A stretch of DNA of 64,000 nt from Cyanoderma ruficeps. Taxonomy: Eukaryota; Chordata; Aves; Passeriformes; Timaliidae. The notes beneath the pieces are model-generated. The model was given only the letters and a program-made list of their open reading frames with translations. It made no database searches and was not told the origin of the DNA. Location: positions 4,348,664 through 4,412,663 of the forward strand of contig VZDJ01000216.1 in NCBI GenBank assembly GCA_008694505.1, read 5' to 3'. Each line of letters starts with the position of its first letter. Positions within the stretch are counted from its first letter, which is position 1. This document shows, in pieces, positions 44,101-56,100 of this stretch. The position numbers and the translations under genes were made by a program.

Positions 44101-47100
44101 TGCATCCTTCCTTCACAGCCCCAAGTTATGTTCTGAAGAGCACACAACCCTCACAGGACCCAGGGACCCCACTTCACTTCAGCACGGCCAGATCCTGCTC
44201 AACACTTCATCACTGATCCTGCTGTGAAAACTTGGAGAAGACCTCGTGCACAAATAAAATTTCCCCACAGTTGCAAGGATGATGGCTCTGCACCAGCATT
44301 TCCACTAATGGAGAAAAAGAAATTCTTGGATTTGATGAAAAAATCTCTTCTAATGCAACGTAAGATGCATTCCTGCTGCAAAGCTTTAACTGCTGCTGGC
44401 ATCCTTTGACACTTGCTTTTATCCATGTTCATGAGAGCACGCTGTATTCCCAGAAGGAAAGTTTAAGGAACAAAATATGAAGGTCAAGTATTTTTCCAGG
44501 ATCACTTTACTAGCCATTTTAGAGCTCCAGGAAGATTATTGCTTTGCACATAAATGGAAAGGTTTTCAAAGTGATTTTCCTTTGAAATGTGACTTCAGAA
44601 GGGTAACACCATATTACATTCCAAAGGAACTTCAGAATCTGTTCTGTTGGCTTGAGTGACACTGGCAAGTTTCTTTTCCACTTGAGTTTGCAACATTAAG
44701 AAAGCCAAAGTAAAAAACCAGGCAGCCTTACAAGGCATGAAAAGAACTTGTAACTAATTTCTAGGTGCATTGCAAACACTGCAATCTACCTCCAGGCTTA
44801 TAAAAGATGTTTTTATTTTCATGGAGATGGATGTCCCAGCCCAGCAATATTGGTTCTTCCAGACAATTCCTGGTTGCTGTCTAGGCCATGAGAGCCTCAA
44901 TTTTACCTACTGAGGTAAAATTCAATCAGACCAAATCTCAATGTGGTTAATTACCTGTGAAGATTTCAGACTGAAGAAGATTTACTGACTCATCTCACCT
45001 ATCAATGATATCTGGGAAAAGCAAGTGGGGAAAGCTTGTAAGAGAACTGCACTCCGAAATAAAAGGGTCTGAAAGGTATTAAACTCCAAATTAATTGGGT
45101 TGTTGTTCAACCACAAGAATATTGTCAGGCAGCTTCATTTAAACACCAATAAAAACTTTCTTAAATATGTACTGTGGGTTGTAAAAACAAAGCTAATATA
45201 CCCAGCAGTTGGGATTTTTTGCTTCATCACTATGAGGCATTCTTATGACAATGCCCACAGAAAAGCATTTGAAGCTCACACCTCCATATTGTGTATTTTC
45301 AGTGAAAAAATTAAGTTATATCAACACTTTGAAGCCTTGAGTTAAGCTCAAAATACTTTTCACATTGCAAGATGAGATATCAGATAGAGAACCGAGGGGA
45401 GAATTTGTGACTGGGCTTTGGAGTGACACTGAGGGGCAGCACCTTTGTGAGAACTCGCTCTGCACAAACAATCCCACACGCTGGGGGGAAAAGGAGCCTA
45501 CAGGTGTCAGGGCAGAGAGTTTCGGTTATTCCCTTCAGGTTTCCGCTTCACCTAATTTGCCACTTTTTTTTTTTTTTTTTTTTGTTTTTCCTAANCAGAA
45601 TAGATAACTGGGATTCCTGCCTCGAGGTATAAGGGAATGCCATTTTCCCATCCTTCACGAGCCAGTGCAGGTGCACCAGACAGGAGCTGTAGCAACGTGC
45701 AAAGGGTAATTAAAGACAATGCCTGAAACGATCTAGAAGTTGTACAAACCACTACTCAGAGATGATTCTCACAGCTATTTTCAGATTATGCATTATTACA
45801 TATTCACAGCCACCAGCAAAACCTAGGAGGTTTTATTACTCTGCATCACCCCCAATCAAGACAGCTTTTCCTACCCATCTCAGAGAAGATTAGAGTGAGC
45901 AATTTGCAGCAGTCTTTAGTACCACGTCCAAGCCTGCATTCAGTTCACAAGATTTTCCTCAGCCAGAAGGTGGGACAAAATTCTTCTCACTGCACAAATT
46001 TGTTCCCTTATCCTAATGCTCTCTCTTGACCTTAAGTCTTGAAATACGTTTATTTTCCCTACTCCTTTCATTTTGTTGTCACATCTTTGAAAAAGAAATT
46101 TTAGAAGCATTTCCACTGGAAATGTCATTCTTGAGGCTCTACATTATTTTCCTAAGATCTCATCACTTGCTGTGGCCCCTCAATGCTCATCAGTTATGGA
46201 GCCCGGGAGGAAGAAGAGGAGCCAAAATTCTGCAGGAGTGAAACGAGGGTATTCATGCAGAGGGTGAGAATGACTATGCCGTGTGTTCCTCAGCCCCAAG
46301 TAGTTATTACCAGACCATCCACCCAAGTAATGCAACAATGGAGCTCTGTTAAAAATGTGTGGTGACCTACTGACTGAATACAGGAGTCAAGAAACATCTG
46401 CTCTCCTCCTATTTTGAAATGAAAGATAACGTGACAATAAAAGCACCATGATTTAATGTCTGAGCTCAGTCAAACCTCGCCATATTGGTGCACTGCCTTT
46501 CCCCTCCGTCCCCCAGCGAGGCCACATAAGTGAATCCGCAGAGCAAAGACAGATGTACAAGTACTTGAGAAATGCAGAAATACAAACCCAATCTCCTGAA
46601 CAGCACTGGAATTTTAGGCATCAATTGCCATCCACAGAAATCCTATAGATCCATAAATCTGACCTTTTCTCCCTGTGCTGGCCCTGCAGAGTGCTCAGGT
46701 AACGCCAGGCAGGAAGAGGAGCTGCCCAAGTGAAGGGCCTCTTGCAGGAACTTTTTATTGATGGCAGGGTGAGAGAGTTCTGTGTGATAGGTGAACCTCA
46801 CCTGATCGATTAACCAGAGATGGAGGAACAGAGAACTTGCTAATCACAGTGAGAGCTGAAAAAGCAGACCCCTTACAGCCAGTGTAGCATGCAGAATTCA
46901 AGGCCCTTACCATCCACAGGAAATTCAGAAATAAATTGTGTTTGAACCTTGGCCATACTGGTGAATAAACTGATTTTTTTTGCCGTTGTTGTTCTGTTGA
47001 ACTTCATGTGAACTTATTAATTGCTGGACTATATCGTCCCACTGAGTTATTACATTTACACTGTTAATAGGTTCTATTAATGTCTGAGTTCATCTTCAGG

Positions 47101-50100
47101 TCACGGGTCATTAGCTGAGGCATGGTTTGCATTGTGGCCTATTTTTCATGAAAGGCTTATTAAGAGAGACAGAGACTATCAATGTTAATGGCATTTACTT
47201 TTCAAGAATCTAATGAGGTCATTAGTTTCCATGTTTAATTGAAGTGCCAAATGCAAGCGTAGAAGATAAAAATGCAGTTGACCTCATCTTAATTTCAGCT
47301 CTACAGGAATATGTAAGGCTATTCCTCTCTCCTGCCTATTTTTGGCCATGTATGTTTGTGCAGGAAATGAAGGAGGCATTCCTGTGCTCACCACACATCC
47401 AAGGCCCGGCCTCAGAGCACCTCTGGAACGGCCAAATGTGTGTTTCACACTAATGCCTGTTCCTCCTCACTCAGATGACACTGGAAGCTTCCAGTGCCTG
47501 AAACCAGATGTTTTCAATGCATTATGTAATTCTGCTTATTTCTGCAGAGCAATATCCTACTCCTTCTGAGCACAGGGGACCTGAAATTACTGAAGGTGCA
47601 CTTCACCTCTTCTGTGTCAAAGGGAATTGCCCGGATCTTAGACAGGAGGTACAAACCTTATTTTCCACATGTATGAAATTTGCCTTGACTAAAAACTTGT
47701 AAACTGCTCCAAGGATTAGCTGCATGCCCCAGCCACCTGTCTTCATGAGCAGCACTACCTAAAGACAAGTGCAATTTTTTATTGCTCACCTCACTCCAAG
47801 CTCACTTTGATCTCACGGTGAGGTATTGTTGTATATACAGCTCCTTTCTCTCCCCTCTGGCAAGATAAAAATCTATGAATTTTAAAATGTTTTTATTATA
47901 CATTAGACTTTCACACTGCAGTATTTCTCACTCTAAAGCCAGCTCTGATATGGTCTCACATCAATTCAATGTGGCTGTGCAGCACTAAGTACACACAGCC
48001 CTAGGATACAACACCAAATAAAGTGAGATCCAAGAGATATGAAAAGTGGGATTTCATGTTGTGAATTCCTAGTTGAAGAGAAGTTTCTGAAAATCCATCA
48101 CAGACTTTGGATGAAATGACAATGAGAACATTCATATTTGTGCATGCACCTAATGAAATCTAAATACAGCCACTGAACTTCATGCAGATTCTGTCACGCA
48201 CCCAAAACATTTAATAATGCAGACTGGTGCCTCCAGGGTAAGGGAGAATGCAAATAAGATTTAGTTTCCTGCTTCACAGATATTCTCAGCTCTAGATATT
48301 TGTTCCAGAAGGATACTAATCATAGGAAATGACCTAAAGCAGATGAATGTTTACAATTATACATACTGACTAAAAAATAAAAAGAACTGAATGTCACTTG
48401 CCAAGCAGTTTTACATATATTTTAGGAAGTCTGAAAATGCAACGAGGGTTCTTTCCCCCTGGAAGGTTCTAAGAGACACCCACATAAACTGAAACCATCA
48501 CAGGCTACAAGTAACTGTTGTCTCTGTGAAAAGAATGAACGATGCACCTTTGTATAAAAATGCCTGCTATGGTTTTTAAGACTGAAACTAGGCCTATAGT
48601 GTTTAAAAAGAAAAACAATCAACTTTCCTACAAACATCATTTTGATCTCAGACAAGATATTAATTTGGCTGGTGAGTTACGACTTCCAAATCCAGGTCTA
48701 GGCTAACTCAAAATTGAAAGATGACCTGGGCCAATGAGAAAAAGCAAAACACCCCAGAAAACTGCTCAACAAAACACACCATATAAGAAAAAGGCTTCTA
48801 GAGAAGCCAGAACATGCATTAAATAAGGTGGTATGACCAAGAGGCAAATTAGGCAAGACTCAATTTAAATTATAAACTTAAACCTTTGTGATGAGTCCAT
48901 GAACCTCTTTGTGCTCAACGCGCATTTCAGACACGAACACCGGGCAACCCTTCACAACTTGGGCAACAAACAAGGGAGCGAGCCAGGACAAGGAGCTGTT
49001 GCACAACCTCGTGTTTGGAAAGTCACACCAAACATCATCCCCAGTAGTACCAGCAGGGAGCCAGGAGGAAGAGCAGCTCGCCTGATTTCTTAGAATGAGA
49101 CGAGAAAGGCGCCAATTTGGACACGCACCCCACACATGTGAAACAGCTCACAGCATTTCCACATTCCCCCTGGATGCTGTAATTCAGGGTGCTGGTGCCA
49201 CACAACTTTGGAGAGCTGAATGAGCAACAGCTTGCAGTAAATTCAAAACAAATTAATTTCCAAGAATTAGATGTTTTCCCACAGATAGAAGGAAAAGGCT
49301 TCCAAGAGTTCTTAGCATCCCGTAATGCGTGGCTGAAAAGTTGGTCACTGACTGCCAAAAGGGATCACACAGTAAAAGAGGGAAAAAAAACCCCTTACAT
49401 TTCAGCATGAATAAAAAGGAAAATAATTTATCTCATGCTTGTTTGCAAAATCAAAATCATATGCACTATTTGCTCGAATGACCTTTTCATAGTTAAATGA
49501 TTTTATATAGATATGCATTTTTATAGATCTGTGGTGGCATTAACCATTAGTGTGCTATTTATGGGACTTATTTGCTTTACACTATGGACAGCAATACAAC
49601 CGTACAGGGATGGACAACAAAAATGGACACAGGAATGTTCAGTTTTACAAAGCCATAAAAACAAGACTGACTGAAAAGTGTATTTGTATCATTAATCAGC
49701 AAGAAAACAGTTTACTTATTTACCACTGTGATTTTGGCATGTGATTCCTAAAGGACAGTACAACTCATGTAATTTTTTACTAATGCCAATGCATAAGAGA
49801 AAGGAACAGCTTTGGCTTAGCTTGCAGCATGTAGAAGAATCAGCAATTTAAAACCTTCTTTAGGGGCTGAGCAGCCCAGGAAAGGCAGCAGGCAACAAAG
49901 GCAGCTTACAAGGAAGCACCTGAGATAATTACTCCTAAACATCCTCAGGGAATTTTCAGACCTCATTATCTGATTTAAGTGGTTTAGACCCTTTAAAATA
50001 AGAAAATAATATATGTAAAGACAGCACATTATCAGATTAAAGGTTTGGTTTTGGTCTGGTTCTTTTTTTTTTTTTCCAAAAGACCGTTTTTGTTGGTATT

Positions 50101-53100
50101 ACAAGTTTCTGCTTACTTTTTAAATATTGAGGCAGCTGATTTTGAAATTAAGCCGTAACATTTCAAAACTATTTCTTTACATTATGGTTCGTACGGCAAA
50201 AAACCCATGAGAATGAAACCCTGGTATATTGCATATTCAAAATCCTAATTAAAAAGCCCAATGCTGCCTATGATCCAAGATAAAAGCAACTTTTGAATCC
50301 TCCCAGAAAGCAGAGCTTACTCCAGCACAGAGTGAGTGGCAGCCTGGGGATGGTACCGGTAGAGCAGGAGGCAACGGTTCACTCGGAAGACTCCACCACC
50401 CTTCTGGAGATGTTCATAAAAAAACAACAAATCCTCTGGGACACCCTGCAACAGAAAACAGGGATTATATCGACAGTCAGTTACAGCTGAAGATGTTTTA
50501 TTTTTCTGCCAAATGAATACGGTTCGACAGAATTGTTATTCATAAATACAACTTTTCTGTTGCCCAGGGAGGGTGTGGACTCTCCAAACCTGGAAGTGTC
50601 CAACCTGGTTTAGCAGAAGGTGTCCTGGAAGTGAAACAAGATGATCTTTAAGTTCCCTTCTAATCCAAGCCCATGTCTGGTTCTATAATATTATTTGTGT
50701 GTGTCCCAATGAATTTCTCTAATGGGTCATGAGCTAATGCTGCCAAATGATCAGTGCTATTTAAAAATGAAGTGCAGCTGACTGCAAGGACAGAGGGGGA
50801 AAATCAACATCATCTCATTTTGACAGGGGATCTAAAGCTTGGTGCAGGTGAATCCAAAAGAAAAAGAAACCCAGCTGCTAAACAGTTTGTGCAGCCTAAA
50901 GTACCATGTAGCCAAATAGTTTATACTGAACAGGATCAGTGACTTGAGAGTGTTTTTTTCTCATTTTACTGGAATTCTCCTCTTTCTCTGGCTGTCATAC
51001 AAATACTGGTCTCTACTTAGGAAAGGTGACTCAGGGCCCATAATGACAGACTTCAATAAAAACCGCCATAAAGGCAACCTCAGAATGAGGCAACATTGGA
51101 ATTTTATTTTTTTTTTGAAACTTCATTCTGTGGTACATTCATCCTTATGGGATTGCACTCACTGCTGCTGAAAACACTACAGGATAAAACTCCTGCAACT
51201 GTGGATCCAGCAGGCTCTAGGAAAAATGAGGAATTTCACAATCATTTCAACATTTTCCATTTAAAAATCAGAGAACCTTCTGGCAAGTGATGCAGTGTCA
51301 GAAGGGCAATTATATGGCTCATAGCACTCAATTCCATTTTGTGACATATGAAAGCATAAACTCACCTTTAAAATCCTACACAGAAGGTAAAAAAAGTAGC
51401 ATTTATTTATATTTTGCAAAGTTACAACTTTCTGACATACTAGAACATTTCATTTTTCCATGTTTAAATACAGGAATTTCTTCCCTGCAATATTAGTGTT
51501 TAAAAGGTCACATGGTTTGTACCAGACTAAAAAGCTCCCTTTTATACAACCAGGTGGGTCAAAGAAAATATTTCAGTGTAGCAACAATAAAAAGCTGAAA
51601 GATAACATGACAAAATTGAGAAGGAAAAGAAGGTGAAGAGATTGAAATGCACTTCTTTCTGTACACAATATCACACATATGAATAATCAGGTCACAAACC
51701 TCAACCTCAATTTTACCCATTCTATTTCAACACAGAAAAATAATAAGAGTACAAGTTAAAAAAAAATTGCAATTTTTCCCTATTACTACAGCTTCTGAGT
51801 TTCTTCCATAATTAAGAAAATGAGATTCTCTAATTAAAGTGCTGGACTGGCCCTCTAGTTATGAGAGCAATACAGTTCAGTGACTATTTCTCGTACCCTC
51901 CAGGCTGAGTAGCCAGAGGGGTGTGGGAGTGGAAGAGAAACGAGACAAAAAAAAAAAATCTCTGAACCCTGGAAAACAACTCCAAACCACTCAGCTGAAC
52001 ACGTGTGTCTGGGGAGAAATCAGAACCCAATCAAGCTCTGGACTCTGCAGCTCCAGCCCTCACTCTGGTTCATGTGTGACACTGATCTGGGCCACACTCC
52101 CACATTCTGAATTAAATGGATTCTGCTCTGGCTGCTCACTAAGGGCAGCTCATCTGCAGCTATTGATTGTCTTTGTAGACATTTGCCTGACTTCTGGTTT
52201 AAAAGCTGCAATGCAGAAGAAAACTTTTAGACAACCTCAACCAATTTATGCTTTATTATGTGAACCTACTTTGAAAGCCACAAAAGAAATCTGGGAGAAG
52301 CTGGAGTGGCAGCCAGCAACCACAGTCACTAAGAATACAAAAAACCCACAAAATCAATTTCTTCCCATTTATCTTGTACCCTTTCTAATTTTCCTTATTG
52401 TGGACTTTAAGGGAAATACTGAGCCAGCAGAAAAGTTTAAACCTTTTTCTCTTTTCCGGTCACACACTAGATCATGTCCCAGGGCACAAGTGCAGCAGAT
52501 ATCAGCTTGCTGCAGGAGTCAGATTTGGACTCAGATCTATGATTATGTCACACACATCTCAGCAATCCCTTCTCTTTTGGATAAGCATTCACATTATTCA
52601 AGGCAACCGTTAATGTGTATGTTTAAGAAGAGTTACTGCAGAAGTAAAAGGATCTTTAAAAACGCTGTTTAGTTCCAAGGGCTCTTTTTGCTTTCCTTTC
52701 ACTGGCAGAAATTCTCTGGAATAAAGTGCACTCGGCCCTAGGAAGGAGCAGGTGCCTTGTTCTGCTCAGCAGTGGCCTCTCACATTACAAAGGAGCAGCA
52801 CTGCCACGCATTTTTCAGAGGAAAGATGTTGACTGTGTTATGGATCCTGCAGGGATGGGACTTCCTACGGCTCTTGAGCGTGTAAGTTTGCTGCAATACA
52901 AGAGTTCCTTCCCAGTTGAGATCTATTATTGGATCCAGATGGCATTTTAAACACCAGGAATCTTTGTGGAACAACACAGCTTTGAAAGAAAAAGCTGTTT
53001 AACCACTAAAGGGATATTTTAATGCATTTTTTGAAAATTAATATCCACAGCTAAAAGTATCAATTACTAACCCAGCATTTCAGCAATAGGCTACCACATC

Positions 53101-56100
53101 AATAGCTTTCAGCAATAATAAATACAATTAAATTGCACAGTTTACATGTTACTGGACTACATGCAGAATTTTCCACATTACAGGCAAAACCCAACCCCAC
53201 ATCCTCTGCTGCAAAAAGGGATAAACTAATTACAGCTCCCAGAGAAAAGCACAGCCTGCCCCTGCTCTGCTCTAACCAGCCAAATGCAAAATGATAGTTC
53301 ACTTCACCACATTCCCACTGACCAGGGGAAGGGTTTCTGTTGACCCAGTACTTTGGGCAGGTACTGCTTGCTGGGCTGATGGTTGTACAGATGAGAGGAC
53401 TGATTTTTTATCCACCATGAGGTGTCAAGCAGAACCCTCACTTGAGTGAAAGTGACTCCATGTTTCAGGGACCAAACTCTATCTCTGATCCTTCTCTTGC
53501 CATCTTCTCATCACTCGCTGTTCTCACTCCTGGCAGCAAACCAGGCTCCAACTGCAGCCACCTCAACATTTTTCAAAGAGGTTCAAGCATCTCCCAACAC
53601 ACAATTGTGGCTACAACTCTTGCATCTTTACCACCAGCAAGGGTGAGGAGCCTCAGCAGGAATGATCAGCAATTTTTGGAGGAGTTTTAAGGCAAGTGAT
53701 GCCCTGTGCCATGCTAATGTTAACCATTAATTCCTGCTGAGGTCCTGCTGGAGCTCTGGGATGACCAACAGCAGCTCTTCAGGCTGACAACAGTCCTTTC
53801 ATTTGTTCCCTTGATCAGAAACCACGATGGGGGCTGTAGAGGCATACACACAATAGAAAAACTGCCTTTTACTGCTAAACCAAATAGATGAGAGTGATTC
53901 TGTCACAGAATCAATCTGTCCCAGCTTCCTTATCCATCTTACTCAGCCTTGCCTCAGTGACATTTGACTCCCTGCCCTCTGCCAGAGGGGGCAGATCCTT
54001 GTGAGCACAACCAGTGGAAATTTAGCCTGTGCAGAGAAGTCTGACTGGTGAAAATGGGATATCTACCATTATTCCATGAATACACACGCTTATAATAAGC
54101 AGCAATGACAAACAGGACAGGAGAGGTACATCAATCCACACGGGAAAAAAGCCTTCAGGTTTGGAAAAGCTTGGGCCCTCCCTTTCAATCGGGGGCATCA
54201 AGGAAAACTGGGCTGTAACTTGGTACACACCATGTAAACCAGTCAGCACCACCAGGGTAACTGTTGGACAGAAAAAAATCACTTTAGTTCCTCAGAGGAG
54301 CCTAAATTGGTGAATGGAAAGAATTAAATAGCTATTAATAGCTTTTCAACAGGATTATCCAAGATATTCTTAAGTCTCCCTTTCTGCAGATCTGTCACTT
54401 CATTTCTTGGCTCTCATCCAAATCATGCCTTTCCATCATTTTGCCTTGATTATAGGACCTGGAGCCCATTAGTTCTTATTTCATTGTTTGGGTAATAACA
54501 GGTTAAAGGAAACTCCAAAAGGTTGCTTTTATCCAAATGTCTTGGCACAGAGAAATGCAGTTAAACAAAGATGATGGGGAAGTCAAATGGAAGAGAGGTG
54601 GTAAATTGTAAATTATATTTAATAACAGACCAGCAGAAAATATAATTAGACATGGGGCACGAGGTGAATTTTCAAATAGCTTATAAAGTGTAATTAATCA
54701 CTGGCTTCACCACTTTTTCTCTGCTTTTTAGATCCAATATTGATCTCTGTTCAGCCTTATCCCGATTTTCCCCAAAGCATCTTGATGGGTTATTTGACAG
54801 ACTGACAATATTTTATTTCACGTTCCAAAAAACCAAATTCCTACTTAGCCTTTTACCTCTCAGGCATTATTACAGCCACTTGCCTTTCTGAAGGGAATGC
54901 CATTTGTGTGCTCTGGCAGAGAAACATGGAAAATTGCATCAGTGAGTGCTTAAGAGCTACATTTACCTCAGAGCTTTACACCACGGCCTACAGTCTCCTG
55001 TGCTCAAAGGGATATTTTGACACCTCCTCAGCCCGTGTTTTTTGTGACCTTTTATCACAAAAATAGAATGAAACTGAGCTCCAGACACTTTGTTTGGAGG
55101 CACACTTTGTATTCAGAAAGGCTGGTGGCTTACAATGCACGATTCCATCTGGGGCTCATTAAGAATAATTTCCCCCTGTTTACACTTTGAGATTAGCTCA
55201 GAACTTTAAGGCTGTCACTCCATTTTCAGTTTTCATACACTTAAAAAGGAAGGATAAACACAGGGGTGACAGGAAATTTGGAAGCAAGTTGTGGTGAAGT
55301 TCTAGAGAAAGAGACAAGTTTGGCACGCAACAGTTGTGATGTTGAGAGTAATTCTGCCTGGAGAGAGCCAAGACTGCAATTTTCTACCCTCGCATAGCGT
55401 GGAGCCTGCAGGGTAGCAATGCTCATTTATTCAGCTCTCCTTGTACTCAGCATTTCTGCCAGACACATGAAAAAATAACTTTTCTTCACTAATAACAGGC
55501 ACCTCCTCTCCCAGTGCACACGACTGGGGAGTTCCCCACTCCATCAGATGATACAAAAAAAAATCAAAATCTGCTTTTCACATTAGACCGGAACACGGGC
55601 ATTTTTCTCTCAGCACAATTTTTAGTGATGCTTTGGACATGGTTATTACTTTTTAACAACGGTGCTACTTATTAGGAGACACCAAAAACTCCAACAGCAA
55701 AGCCACCCACGGTATTGTCACACATGAAGCGTCAAATGGGAGTTCTGAAGGCTTTAGTGAAGTGCTGCTACTTCTTTCAATAAGGAAATACTGCACTCTT
55801 CATCCAAAATTGCTTAAAACATTATTTTCTTTTAGTTTCCTACAAAAAGTAAGCCAAAAATATGGTTCATCATGTGACTGTTCTTCCAGCAGGGGATACT
55901 GTTTGAAATGCTATTTCATAGGTTGTGACCACTTCCATTGTATTATCTCAGTCTCAGAAAACCATCAGAGCTTGCAAAAAATCTTTTCAGTACTCCTGCT
56001 TTAATTATCATTTATCAGAGATTGCATAAATAAAGCCTCTATCATTTTAGTTAATTAATATATAAAACAAACCTGTCAGGTTTTTAGAGACCATTTATGA

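Larger units (their letters stand above)
43694..50320 (-). other. B3GNTL1 intron (6.6 kb)
   Basis: It contains a T20 run next to an assembly N (45564-45595), a short hairpin (aattttacc-tactga-ggtaaaatt near 44900) and the ATTA-rich block with a DR1 near 47.1 kb. No transposon was recognised. Confidence 0.8.
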
